From: Sinorhizobium americanum
GTDB lineage: Bacteria > Pseudomonadota > Alphaproteobacteria > Rhizobiales > Rhizobiaceae
DNA length: 64,000 nt
Assembly (NCBI RefSeq): GCF_001651855.1
Contig: NZ_LNQC01000076.1
Coordinates: 138,572 to 202,571 of the forward strand
Reading direction: 5' to 3'
Shown here: positions 54,027-62,772 of the stretch, piece by piece
How the letters are laid out: each line of letters begins with the position of its first letter
Position numbering within the stretch: position 1 is the stretch's first letter
Notes under the pieces: generated by a model
The model's database searches: none
What the model was told of the DNA's origin: nothing
What the model saw: the letters and a program-made list of their open reading frames with translations, nothing else
Position numbers and translations under genes: made by a program

Positions 54027-55331
54027 ATGATGGATGACAAACGTCGTTTTGCGCTGGTCGGCACCGGCAATCGTGGCACCACCATGTGGGGGAGGGATCT
54101 TCTCGCCGGCTGGCGCGGTTTCGTCGATCTCGTCGCCATAGCCGATACCAATGCGCTGCGGGCGGAGCGTGCCCGCACGATGATCGCCAGCAATGCGCCG
54201 ATCTATGGCAATGTCGACGCTATGCTGACTGAGACGCGGCCGGACCTGGTGATCGTCTGCACCCCGGACGACACCCATGACGACATCGTCGTCAAGGCGC
54301 TCGAATCCGGCGCCGACGTCATCACCGAGAAGCCGATGGCGACGACCGTCGAAAAGATCCGCCGCATTCTCGATGCGGAGGAGCGCACCGGGCAGCGTGT
54401 GGATGTCTCCTTCAACTACCGCTTCGCGCCGACGGCGGCGCGCATCAAGGAACTCATCAATGCTGACGAAATCGGCCGCGTCACCTCGGTCGACTTCCAC
54501 TGGTATCTCGACACCCGCCACGGCGCCGACTATTTCCGCCGCTGGCATGCCTATGCGGACCGCTCCGGCAGCCTCTTCGTCCACAAGGCGACGCATCACT
54601 TCGACCTTTTGAACTGGTATCTCGACAGCGAGCCGGACACGGTCAGCGCCTTTGCCGAGTTGCAGATGTACGGCCGCAAGGGGCCGTTCCGCGGCCCGCG
54701 CTGCAAGCTCTGTCCGCACAAGAAAAGCTGCGACTTCTATCTCGATATCGGCGCCGATCCGTTCCTCGACGCACTCTACGAGCAGCCGTCGGAAATCGAC
54801 GGCTATTTCCGCGACGGCTGCGTCTTCCGCGAGGATATCGACATTCCGGACACGATGGTCGCCAATATTCGCTACCACAACGACGTCCATGTCTCCTATT
54901 CGCTGAACACCTTCCAGCCGATCGAGGGCCACCACATCGCCTTCAACGGAACGAAGGGACGGATCGAACTGCGCCAATACGAGGATCAGCCCTGGGAGAC
55001 GCCGCCCGAGGACGTCATCCTGCTCGTCCGCAATTTCCCGAAGGGTCAGCCGCCCGTCGAGCGCATCAAAGTGCCGCATTCCTCGGGCGGCCACTATGGT
55101 GGCGACGACCGCATGCGCAATATGATCTTCAAGCCCGGCATCGCCGACCCGCTCGGACAGCGAGCCGGCGCCCGGGCGGGGGCGCTATCGGTTCTCTGCG
55201 GTATCGCCGCGCTGGAAAGCTCGCGCAGCGGGACACAGGTACGGCTGGCCGATCTTATGCCGGATCTCTTCGAGGAGCGGTCCGTTGCGCGGTTCGCGGC
55301 GCAATCCTCGGCCTCCGCCGGACGCCGATAA
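54027..55331 (+). CDS. Gfo/Idh/MocA-family oxidoreductase with cysteine cluster
   Basis: A 434-residue dehydrogenase, longer than typical. FALVGTGNRGTTMWG is the Rossmann motif and TEKPMATTV the EKP site. A CKLCPHKKSC segment (about residues 230-239) looks like a bound-metal or structural knob inserted in the C-domain. KATHHFDLLNWYLDSEP gives the HxxDxxxW motif. It is separated from the preceding operon by 162 bases with its own operator-like repeat. It probably acts on a related sugar. Confidence 0.9.
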   Translation: MMDDKRRFALVGTGNRGTTMWGRDLLAGWRGFVDLVAIADTNALRAERARTMIASNAPIYGNVDAMLTETRPDLVIVCTPDDTHDDIVVKALESGADVITEKPMATTVEKIRRILDAEERTGQRVDVSFNYRFAPTAARIKELINADEIGRVTSVDFHWYLDTRHGADYFRRWHAYADRSGSLFVHKATHHFDLLNWYLDSEPDTVSAFAELQMYGRKGPFRGPRCKLCPHKKSCDFYLDIGADPFLDALYEQPSEIDGYFRDGCVFREDIDIPDTMVANIRYHNDVHVSYSLNTFQPIEGHHIAFNGTKGRIELRQYEDQPWETPPEDVILLVRNFPKGQPPVERIKVPHSSGGHYGGDDRMRNMIFKPGIADPLGQRAGARAGALSVLCGIAALESSRSGTQVRLADLMPDLFEERSVARFAAQSSASAGRR

Positions 55332-55446
55332 CGTCGGACTGGAGAGCTTCCGCTTCGTTTCGTCATTACAAAAGCGTAACTTCGCTCCGAGACCGGATTA
55401 CGCTATCGGTCGGCTCGCACCTCGACCTCGTAAACGGAGCGCTCCG

Positions 55447-56226
55447 ATGCCGATGAAACGAAGAACGATCATTCTCGGCGGCGGCGCCCTTGTTGCGGGA
55501 TCCGGGATCGCCTTCATGGCCCGCAGCCGCGGCGGGGAGCCGATCTCCCTCCAGAGTTTTGATTGGAAGGCGTCGGACTTCCGGGCGGGCGGCACGGCGG
55601 GGATCAATGGTGTCTTGCCGGAGCCGATCTTCCGGGCCGAGCCGCAATGCATCGCGACGCTCGCCCAGACGCTCGGCCCCTGCCACACAAACGACGTGCC
55701 GATCCGCAGCGACGTCACCGAGGGCGTGACGGGATTGCCGACCCGCATCAGCCTTCGCCTTGCCGAGGCGTCGACCTGCAAGCCTGTCGAGGGAGCGGAT
55801 GTCGAGATATGGCATGCGGATGCGCGCGGCGTCTATTCGGGCGAGGCGGCGACGATGTGCAATGCCGACGATGCCGAGGCCAGAGCCACCAGCTTCCTGC
55901 GCGGCCGGCAGGTCAGCGATGCCAATGGCGTCGTCAGCTTCCTCACCGTTTATCCCGGCTGGTATCCGAGCCGTGCCGTCCATATTCATCTGCGCATTCT
56001 GCTCGGCGACCGCGAATTGCTCGTCAGCCAGCTTCTCTTCGACGACGCCTTGAGCGATCTCGTCTATCAGGGGCATCCGGACTATGCGGCGCGGCCGGTG
56101 CGCGCCACCATGAACGGCGGTGATACGGTGTTCGCCTCGAGCGATGCCGCTCGGTTCATCTTCGATTTCGAGAAGCTCGATACCGGCGTGCTGCAGGCAA
56201 GCTATACGATCGGCGTTGCGGCCTGA
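55447..56226 (+). CDS. exported intradiol dioxygenase-like protein
   Basis: A 259-residue protein. The N-terminus MPMKRRTIILGGGALVAGSG has twin arginines and a hydrophobic core, suggesting Tat export. The C-terminal two thirds is an intradiol ring-cleavage dioxygenase fold, and the Fe(III) ligands are all present: Tyr130 (GVYSG), Tyr173 (GWYPS), His179 and His181 (VHIHL). An exported enzyme of this fold is uncommon; the substrate is unknown and need not be a catechol. GGAG lies eight bases before the ATG. Confidence 0.85.
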   Translation: MPMKRRTIILGGGALVAGSGIAFMARSRGGEPISLQSFDWKASDFRAGGTAGINGVLPEPIFRAEPQCIATLAQTLGPCHTNDVPIRSDVTEGVTGLPTRISLRLAEASTCKPVEGADVEIWHADARGVYSGEAATMCNADDAEARATSFLRGRQVSDANGVVSFLTVYPGWYPSRAVHIHLRILLGDRELLVSQLLFDDALSDLVYQGHPDYAARPVRATMNGGDTVFASSDAARFIFDFEKLDTGVLQASYTIGVAA

Positions 56227-56377
56227 TCCCGCTGCTTCACCCGCTGAAAGAAGCCCGCGAGCCAAGCTCGGCGAGATCGGGGCGACTGGAACGCTTTTGA
56301 TCCTTGCTTTGTGCCTGTCGTTGTCCCAAAACCGCTGCACAGTTTGGCGACAAGCATTCGAAAAGGACCTGACGTCG

Positions 56378-56809
56378 ATGAACGATCCCGTCGATATTGT
56401 CATCTACCACAATCCAGCCTGCGGCACCTCGCGCAACACGCTCGCGATGATCCGCAACGCCGGCATCGAACCGCAGGTGATCGAATATCTGAAGACGCCG
56501 CCAAGCCGTGCGGAACTTCAGCAGCTGATCGCACGCATGGGCATTTCGACGCGGGAGCTGTTGCGGGAGAAGGGGACACCCTATGCCGAGCTCGGCCTTT
56601 CGGATACGAGCCTGACCGACGACCAGCTTCTCGATGCGATGCTCGCGCATCCGATCCTGATCAACCGGCCGATCGTCGTTTCGCCGCTCGGGGTAAAACT
56701 GTGCCGTCCGTCGGAGACGGTGCTGGATATCCTGCCCCAAGAACAGCAGGGCGCCTTCGCGAAGGAGGACGGCGAAAAGGTCGTCGATGCGAGCGGCCGC
56801 CGCGTCTAA
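56378..56809 (+). CDS. arsC: arsenate reductase, glutaredoxin-dependent (ArsC-like)
   Basis: A 143-residue thioredoxin-fold protein. Cys15 in HNPACGTSRNTL is the catalytic cysteine; HPILINRPIV carries the conserved arginine region and RPSETVLDIL follows. It reduces arsenate to arsenite with glutathione and glutaredoxin. AAAAGGA precedes the ATG at 56378; the long frame above it overlaps the previous gene. No arsenite pump or ArsR gene lies in the window. Confidence 0.92.
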   Translation: MNDPVDIVIYHNPACGTSRNTLAMIRNAGIEPQVIEYLKTPPSRAELQQLIARMGISTRELLREKGTPYAELGLSDTSLTDDQLLDAMLAHPILINRPIVVSPLGVKLCRPSETVLDILPQEQQGAFAKEDGEKVVDASGRRV

Positions 56810-57094
56810 AGCGCGCCGCGTTCAAGCGTACTCACGCGACGCGCCTAGGTCATGGTTTCTGTGCATGTCGCATCCCAAACCGCCGCAACTTTTGGGCGAC
56901 ATGCAGGAGAGTAGGGTGCTCACATGCATTCGTGCCGCCCCTCTATCTCTTTCTTCTTGCCGCATTTCTGCGAAGCGGGAGAGGGCGAGTCGCCCGTTTC
57001 TCGCGCAATCGCTCAAGTTGTAAGTATTTTCTGCACGGCGACTTAAAGCCTCGCCGGTACGGTGCTCCCATCAGATCGGAGGGGAGTTCGAGCC

Positions 57095-57403
57095 GTGAAA
57101 GTGCAGGGGAAGATTTCGTCCAGGACATTCGGCAGCTGCGGGAAGTTGGTTCGTTACGCGCTTGCCGTGCTCGTGGCCGCGACGCTCACCGGGTGCTCGA
57201 CCACTGCGGACCAAAGCATCAAGACCGCCTCGCTGACGAAAGAGGTCGGCTATGCCGTGCCGGCCAAGAAGACTGCCAGGATCAAGCCTGTTATCACAAC
57301 CCAGCGGGCGGTCAAGGTTGTGCGCACCACCTATCTCGGCCGCGCCCCCTATATCTGCACGCCGAGCGGGTTCGGCAGAACGTCAAGCTGCTTCTTGAGA
57401 TAG
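57095..57403 (+). CDS. small lipoprotein, unknown function
   Basis: A 102-residue protein with a GTG start after GGAGGGGAG. A basic N-terminus leads to a hydrophobic segment ALAVLVAATLTGCS; LTGC (residues 31-34) is the lipobox, so Cys34 would be lipidated. The mature part is short, basic and ends YICTPSGFGRTSSCF, with two cysteines. No family is recognised. It has a hairpin terminator downstream. Confidence 0.65.
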   Translation: MKVQGKISSRTFGSCGKLVRYALAVLVAATLTGCSTTADQSIKTASLTKEVGYAVPAKKTARIKPVITTQRAVKVVRTTYLGRAPYICTPSGFGRTSSCFLR

Positions 57404-57441
57404 GGGCGGAGTTGCGCGCCGAGGCCGGGGGCTCATCTGCG

Positions 57442-57463
57442 GAGCCGGATTTTGCGCCGGCTC
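57442..57463. terminator. hairpin after the lipoprotein gene
   Basis: GAGCCGG (57442-57448) pairs with CCGGCTC (57457-57463) around an eight-base loop. It lies between the convergent lipoprotein and GH26-like genes. Confidence 0.55.
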
Positions 57464-57520
57464 GGGAATGCGCAACTCCTACTGCATGTCTCCGGTGAGA
57501 CGCGGACATGCAGATTCTAA

Positions 57521-58462
57521 TCAATTGGATGTCTCTCGAACGACGCGCCAGTCCGGCCGGCCATAACCGTCCGGCCAGTCATAGATTTCACGATCGTTGA
57601 AGTAGACGACGGCGGTGAGCGCGGGGAATTCGGTGTGGCGCTTTGCCACGTTTTCGGCCCAGCCGTTGACATAGGAGGCATCGCCTTCATAGCCGAGTTC
57701 GGCAACGATGATCGGCTTGCCGTAGGTCTTGACGCGCTCGTAGCCCGGCGCCAGTCGCTCGACGAATGTCTGATCGCGGCCGGTCTTGTCCTGATCGTAT
57801 TTCTGATAGCCGAAGACCGAGAGGCCGATGACGTCGACGACGTCGTCACCGGGATAGAAGGCCTCGAGCCCCTCGTTGCCTTTGGGCGACCACATGAACT
57901 TCGCATCTTTCAGATGCTCGCGGCAGACCTTGACTATCCGGCGAAAGGCGGCGGCGAATTCCGTGCCCTGCCAGTGCGCCCAGGAGAACTGGTTGTCCGT
58001 CTCGTCCATTTCCTGGCCCCAGCGGATGATGAGCGGGCTTTTCAGCATGGCAGCCGTTGAGCAGACCGCAGCCATGTTCTGGTCTCGCTCCCCGCCGAGA
58101 ATGCTTCTGAGCAGCCCCTGCGACGACAGGCGCCATTTGGGCGACCAGGACCAGGGCTCGATGGTGATCATCAGCGTACGTCCGCGCGCGTGGGCGTATT
58201 CATCGGCTATGTTCAAGGTTGTGAGATCGACGTCTTCCCAGGGCAGGAAGAGGTGTTCAATCCTGGAAGCCGACTGCTCCTCGAAGTCTCCATGCGGATC
58301 ATAGGCACCGAAGGTGATCGAGTCTTGGGTGAGGATCGGCCGCTTGTCTATTGTTTCGGCTGCATTTCCGGCACGACCGCTGGGGGAGCTCGCCGCCAGC
58401 ACGGCCCCTGAGAGCATGAGGCTGGCAAGGGCGAAGCCGATTGTCCTTGATGTCCTGTTCAT
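57521..58462 (-). CDS. exported glycoside hydrolase, GH26-like (ApsH1 type)
   Basis: A 313-residue secreted enzyme with a signal peptide (MNRTSRTIGFALASLMLSGA onward, cleavage near VLAAS). The GH26-like clan A barrel shows the acid/base Glu151 in RWGQEMDE and the nucleophile Glu255 in IIVAELGYEG; WAHWQGTEF and WSPKGNEG follow the family pattern. It probably trims or releases the polymer made by the glycosyltransferase next door. GGAGCGACAGG precedes the ATG at 58462; the 92-base gap to the previous gene allows co-transcription. The frame running on to 59422 is only a shadow. Confidence 0.85.
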   Translation of the reverse strand: MNRTSRTIGFALASLMLSGAVLAASSPSGRAGNAAETIDKRPILTQDSITFGAYDPHGDFEEQSASRIEHLFLPWEDVDLTTLNIADEYAHARGRTLMITIEPWSWSPKWRLSSQGLLRSILGGERDQNMAAVCSTAAMLKSPLIIRWGQEMDETDNQFSWAHWQGTEFAAAFRRIVKVCREHLKDAKFMWSPKGNEGLEAFYPGDDVVDVIGLSVFGYQKYDQDKTGRDQTFVERLAPGYERVKTYGKPIIVAELGYEGDASYVNGWAENVAKRHTEFPALTAVVYFNDREIYDWPDGYGRPDWRVVRETSN

Positions 58463-58554
58463 CCTGTCGCTCCATCTGCGGTCTGTTTCATGGTCCTGGT
58501 TCGACGAGCCTTGTGAGGTCGAGCCGAACCGGCGAAGTCGAATTCGTCCTGTCA

Positions 58555-60411
58555 TTACCTGTCCTCCGCATGCGGCTGATCGCCCGGGAGAAAGATCCAC
58601 CGAGGTCGGAACACGGTCTTGCGCGAGGTCGCTCCGCCCGCACCCGCCACCGAGTAGCGTTCCTCGAAAAGGCGAAGGTGATCCGATCCCCAGGAGAGCG
58701 CCTCGAGGCTGTCCTTGCCGTGCTCGGCGGTTGCGATGCCGGGCAGGATGACGAGCGACAAGAGGCCGGCCGCCATCGCCGGACGATAGAAGCGCCGTGC
58801 CGAGGCGATCCTGTTTTCCCGCCCATGGCGGAGGACGATGACGATCAGGAGCAGGCTGTAGATCGCCGCATTCATGATCGCCAGCAGGTAAAAACCCTTG
58901 GCCTCGCCGACATCCCCGATGCACAGCACCGGAAGGACCGCCGCGAGCGAGAGGACGCCATAGGGTGCGAGAACACGCAGCGGTAGCGGGTCGACTTCCG
59001 ACGTTCCCTTCGGGGTGACGCGGAAATCGACGAAGGATCCCGTGAGCCAGTCGCGAACGGCAGCCAGCGTGCCGGCCAGCGCCCAGGGCCAGCGGGCAAA
59101 GAGGAAGAGCATGCATTCCCAGCTCAGGATCTTCGCGTCGAAGGGCCGGAACGTTCCGGTTGCCCGCCAGCGATGGGCCATCAGGATCAGGACGATCGAA
59201 AGCGGTGCGAAATGCGCTAGGAAATCGGGGTAGGTGACGGCGATGAGGCTTTCGCCGCGGGCAAGCGCGATGACCGGCATCGCGAACATAAGCGCCATGA
59301 AGAACGCAAAGAGCGGATACCAGAGTTGCGAGAACAGGAACTGGAACTTGAGCCGCAGCGGCAGCTTGCCAACGAGGCGCGGGGAATACTGCAGGAGCAG
59401 CATGACCAGGCTGCGCGACCACTGGAACTCCTGGGTGACCAGATCGGCGAAGGTGCGCGGCCCATCGCCGTGGGCGATCGCCTCGAGCGCATGCACGCCG
59501 CGCCAGCCGGCCGCATTCATCATCAGCGTCGTCGAATGGTCTTCGGCAAGCTCGGGGCCGAGGCCGCCGATCTGCTTGAGGGCGGCGGTGCGGACGGCGT
59601 AGTGCGAGCCGATGCAGAGCGGCGCCAAGCCGCCATTATAGCCGGCCTGCAGCGCCCCGTGCATGCTCGCCTCCGCATGGAGCCTGCCGCGCGCCGCCCA
59701 GCTTTCGGCGGCGTTCCTGTCGCAGATGCTCGGCGCCGAAACGTAGCCCACTTTCGGGTCGGCGAAGGGACGCAACATTTCGAAAAGGTAGCCGGGTTCC
59801 GGAACATGGTCGGCATCGAGCTGGGCGACGAAGTCGTAGCGGCCGTAGCCGTAATGATCGTAAAAAAAAGTGAGATTGCCCTCCTTGCAGCGCGTGCGCC
59901 GCGGCCAGGCGGTGCGGTGGTAGTCGGCGCGGTCCTTGCGAGTCGAGACGAACACGCCTTGCCTTCGGCACCAGTCGAGTGTTTCTGGCGAAGGGTCCTC
60001 GTCGGCAAGCCAGGTGTCGTGCGGCACATCCTGGGCAAGCATTGCCCTGAGAGTCTCGGCCACAACGGCAAAGGGTTCGGAGGGCGCTTTGGTGACGACC
60101 ATGGCGACGCGGCTTTCGGCCGGCAGCCGCAGCCGGCCGTTCGGCTTCCTCGCGCGATAGAAAATCGCGATGAAGTAGCCCGGCAGAAGGGTGATCCAGG
60201 CGAGGGTCGCCGTCGCCATGAGGCTCCCAACGATGTCCCAGTGGTGGCGCGGCTCCAGCCACCAGGCCCACAGATAGGCGAGCGCGGCAAGCCACATCGC
60301 CGCCCCGAGAAGGTATTCGGCCCGGCGATATCCGGTCAGCACTGGCACGAGCAGTGGTTCGTCGACCGTGTCCTCAGCGGCCATGCCGCCAGTCTTGACG
60401 TGGCGGGTCAT
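58555..60411 (-). CDS. apsS: cellulose-synthase-like glycosyltransferase (GT2, ApsS type)
   Basis: A 618-residue membrane enzyme with two N-terminal helices (about 36-51 and 60-84), a GT2 catalytic domain and four or more C-terminal helices. QLDADH (Asp199, Asp201) binds the sugar nucleotide and AEDHS (Asp291) is the catalytic base. The product-binding motif reads QEFQW (327-331), so the usual arginine of QxxRW is glutamine. No PilZ domain is seen, so c-di-GMP control, if any, must be transcriptional. Synthase-type enzymes polymerise and export in one step. It overlaps the epimerase gene by four bases. Confidence 0.85.
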   Translation of the reverse strand: MTRHVKTGGMAAEDTVDEPLLVPVLTGYRRAEYLLGAAMWLAALAYLWAWWLEPRHHWDIVGSLMATATLAWITLLPGYFIAIFYRARKPNGRLRLPAESRVAMVVTKAPSEPFAVVAETLRAMLAQDVPHDTWLADEDPSPETLDWCRRQGVFVSTRKDRADYHRTAWPRRTRCKEGNLTFFYDHYGYGRYDFVAQLDADHVPEPGYLFEMLRPFADPKVGYVSAPSICDRNAAESWAARGRLHAEASMHGALQAGYNGGLAPLCIGSHYAVRTAALKQIGGLGPELAEDHSTTLMMNAAGWRGVHALEAIAHGDGPRTFADLVTQEFQWSRSLVMLLLQYSPRLVGKLPLRLKFQFLFSQLWYPLFAFFMALMFAMPVIALARGESLIAVTYPDFLAHFAPLSIVLILMAHRWRATGTFRPFDAKILSWECMLFLFARWPWALAGTLAAVRDWLTGSFVDFRVTPKGTSEVDPLPLRVLAPYGVLSLAAVLPVLCIGDVGEAKGFYLLAIMNAAIYSLLLIVIVLRHGRENRIASARRFYRPAMAAGLLSLVILPGIATAEHGKDSLEALSWGSDHLRLFEERYSVAGAGGATSRKTVFRPRWIFLPGDQPHAEDR

Positions 60412-61394
60412 TGACGCGCCTCGAGTCCGAAGAACGGGGCGGCGGTCCGCACAATGGTCTTTAGGTCGGAATAGCGCGGCGAGAAGCCCAGCACTTCGCG
60501 GGCGAGCTTCGAATCGGCGTAGAGAACCGGCGGATCGCCGGCCCGACGGGGACGGATCGCCACCGGCACGTTTTTTCCGGTAACCTCGCCGATCGCGCTC
60601 AGCACTTCCCGGACCGAGAAGCCGCGGCCGGATCCGAGATTGACGGCGAGGCTCCTGCCGCCCCCGGCAAGATGCCGATAGGCGAGCACATGCGCCCGGG
60701 CGAGGTCGGCGACGTGGATGTAGTCGCGCACGCAGGTCCCGTCGGTCGTCTCGTAATCATCACCGAAGACCTCGAGCTGGCCGATTCGGCCGGCCGCCGC
60801 CATCAGCGCCCTCGGTATGAGATGCGTCTCCGGATCGTGCCACTCGCCGAGATCGCCTTCCGGATCGGCGCCGCAGGCGTTGAAATAGCGCAGCGCCACG
60901 TAGGAGAGGCCAAAGGCGCCAGCGTAGTCCGACAGCATGTGCTCGGCGATAAGCTTCGTCCGGCCATAGGGATTGATCGGTCGCTGCGGCGTCGCCTCGT
61001 CGATCGGCAGCACGGCCGGCACGCCATAGGTGGCGCAACTCGACGAGAAGATCAGGTTGCCAAGCCCCGTCCGCCGGCAGGCGTCGAGCAGCGACAAGGT
61101 TCCGCAGACATTGTTGTGGTAGTATTTCGCCGGATCGGCGACAGATTCGCCGACATAGGCGGAAGCGGCGAAATGGATCACCGCATCGGGCGCATAGCGC
61201 TCGATAACCTCGATGAGATGGGCCGAGTCGAGGATATCTCCCTCGATGAACGGTCCCCAGCGCACCGACGAGCGGTTGCCGGTCGTCAGATTGTCATAGG
61301 TGACGGGCTCGAAACCCTCAAGCCGAAGCAGCTTCGCCGTATGGCTGCCGATATAGCCGGCGCCGCCGGTTACGAGGATGCGGGGGATATCCAT
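60408..61394 (-). CDS. uxe: UDP-sugar 4-epimerase (Uxe/GalE type)
   Basis: A 328-residue SDR epimerase paralogous to ExoB. GGAGYIGSHTAKLL binds NAD; SSSCATYG and YGRTK are the catalytic Ser and YxxxK. Next to a UDP-xylose synthase, its likely job is UDP-xylose/UDP-arabinose (and perhaps UDP-glucose/UDP-galactose) interconversion. Start and stop overlap both neighbours by one to four bases, so it is in the middle of an operon. Confidence 0.88.
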   Translation of the reverse strand: MDIPRILVTGGAGYIGSHTAKLLRLEGFEPVTYDNLTTGNRSSVRWGPFIEGDILDSAHLIEVIERYAPDAVIHFAASAYVGESVADPAKYYHNNVCGTLSLLDACRRTGLGNLIFSSSCATYGVPAVLPIDEATPQRPINPYGRTKLIAEHMLSDYAGAFGLSYVALRYFNACGADPEGDLGEWHDPETHLIPRALMAAAGRIGQLEVFGDDYETTDGTCVRDYIHVADLARAHVLAYRHLAGGGRSLAVNLGSGRGFSVREVLSAIGEVTGKNVPVAIRPRRAGDPPVLYADSKLAREVLGFSPRYSDLKTIVRTAAPFFGLEARQ

Positions 61395-62437
61395 CAGGCA
61401 ACCTCCATGAGTTCGTTCGCCTGGGCGAGAAGTGCATCGAAATGGCTGATCGTGTGAACGAGGCCCGCTGCAAGTTCCACCTTGGGGCGCCAGCCGAGTT
61501 CCCGTTCGGCAAGCGAAATATCCGGCCGGCGTTGGCGGGGGTCGTCGACCGGCAAGGGTCGGTGGACGATCTTCGACCGCGAGCCGGTAAGTTCGATCAC
61601 CTGTTCGGCGAGCGCGGCGATCGTGAATTCGGTGGGATTGCCGAAATTGATCGGACCGGTGAGCGATGTCGGCGAGGCCATCATGCGAATGAAGCCGTCG
61701 ATCAGATCGTCAACGAAACAGAAGGAGCGGGTCTGCGAGCCATCGCCGAAGATCGTTATGTCTTCGCCCTTGAGTGCCTGGACGATGAAGTTCGACACGA
61801 CGCGGCCGTCATCCGGGCGCATCCGCGGACCATAGGTGTTGAAGATGCGGACCACCTTGATCTCGACCTGACGGGTTTTGTGGAAGTCAAAGAATAGGGT
61901 TTCGGCGCAGCGCTTACCTTCGTCGTAACAGGAGCGCGGGCCGAAGGGATTGACGTTGCCCCAGTAGCCCTCCACCTGGGGGTGAACTTGCGGATCGCCA
62001 TAGACTTCCGATGTCGAGGCCTGAAGGATGCGCGCGCCGTTGCGGGCCGCAAGCTCGAGCATGTTGAGGCTGCCGAGCACGCAGGTCTTCGTCGTATGGA
62101 TGGGATCGGCCTGATAGTGCGGCGGCGAGGCCGGGCAGGCAAGATTGTAGATTTCGTCGACTTCAACATCGATCGGCTCGATGATGTCGTGGTCGACGAG
62201 ACTGAAACCGTTGAAGCGCGTCAGAGATTCGATGTTCCGGCGCAAACCGGTCGAGAAATTGTCGGCGCAGATTACCTCGTGCCCTGCCTCGAGAAGCAGT
62301 TCGCAAAGATGTGACCCGAGGAAACCTGCGCCGCCAGTTACCAGAATCCGTCGCCGGATAGCCGGACTACGCAATACTTTATCCTGTTCGTCAAATTTAT
62401 CTGAATTTCCACTGATTACATTTTCAAAATATTCCAT
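61394..62437 (-). CDS. uxs1: UDP-glucuronate decarboxylase / UDP-xylose synthase (UXS)
   Basis: A 347-residue SDR of the UXS type. [16 protein letters not shown] binds NAD; the Ser/Thr region STSEVYGDP and [11 protein letters not shown] (YxxxK) are catalytic. [14 protein letters not shown] is diagnostic of UXS rather than RmlB. It turns UDP-glucuronate into UDP-xylose. ATG 62437 has GGGGACACGT before it; the in-frame TTG at 62449 is less likely. First gene of the leftward operon, divergent from the AraC regulator. Confidence 0.9.
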   Translation of the reverse strand: MEYFENVISGNSDKFDEQDKVLRSPAIRRRILVTGGAGFLGSHLCELLLEAGHEVICADNFSTGLRRNIESLTRFNGFSLVDHDIIEPIDVEVDEIYNLACPASPPHYQADPIHTTKTCVLGSLNMLELAARNGARILQASTSEVYGDPQVHPQVEGYWGNVNPFGPRSCYDEGKRCAETLFFDFHKTRQVEIKVVRIFNTYGPRMRPDDGRVVSNFIVQALKGEDITIFGDGSQTRSFCFVDDLIDGFIRMMASPTSLTGPINFGNPTEFTIAALAEQVIELTGSRSKIVHRPLPVDDPRQRRPDISLAERELGWRPKVELAAGLVHTISHFDALLAQANELMEVA

Positions 62438-62772
62438 ACGTGTCCCCAAAAACCAATAAACTAACTTTTATAATAATTTCACTCGGACAGTATGATTTGG
62501 TAATTTAAATTATATACAAGCAATATGGTTTCACCGCTTTTACTCAATACTTAGCGATGACTATGAATGTATGATTACAACCGCTCGGGGCGATTGTCAT
62601 TATCCTGCAATCCCGATAGTTATCGGGCCGTGCATTTCTACTAAAAATGGCGTAGAACTGGGTTCTGCTAAGTGCTGGGTGGGCCCTGCACGACGCCATA
62701 CGACGATGCGGCCGTGTAGGTAACTACCCTCAAGACGTGTAATCGCCTGCATTCGAGGGCGGGAGAGTCTGT
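62438..62772. promoter_or_regulatory. AT-rich control region between uxs1 and the AraC regulator
   Basis: These 335 bases carry no gene and are far more AT-rich than their surroundings, especially 62450-62580. This is the place where a c-di-GMP-responsive AraC activator would bind to switch on the uxs1 operon. One strong palindrome at 62612-62627 is listed separately. Confidence 0.65.
62612..62627. promoter_or_regulatory. perfect palindrome, possible CuxR-type operator
   Basis: CCCGATA (62612-62618) and TATCGGG (62621-62627) pair across a two-base spacer. It lies in the divergent region 175 bases before uxs1 and 146 bases before the AraC gene. Confidence 0.5.

Noticed and set aside
57521-59422. 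A possible fusion of the GH26-like hydrolase with an upstream 320-residue domain
   Set aside because: The upstream part is the glycosyltransferase gene read in a wrong frame. The hydrolase has its own signal peptide and ribosome site at 58462.
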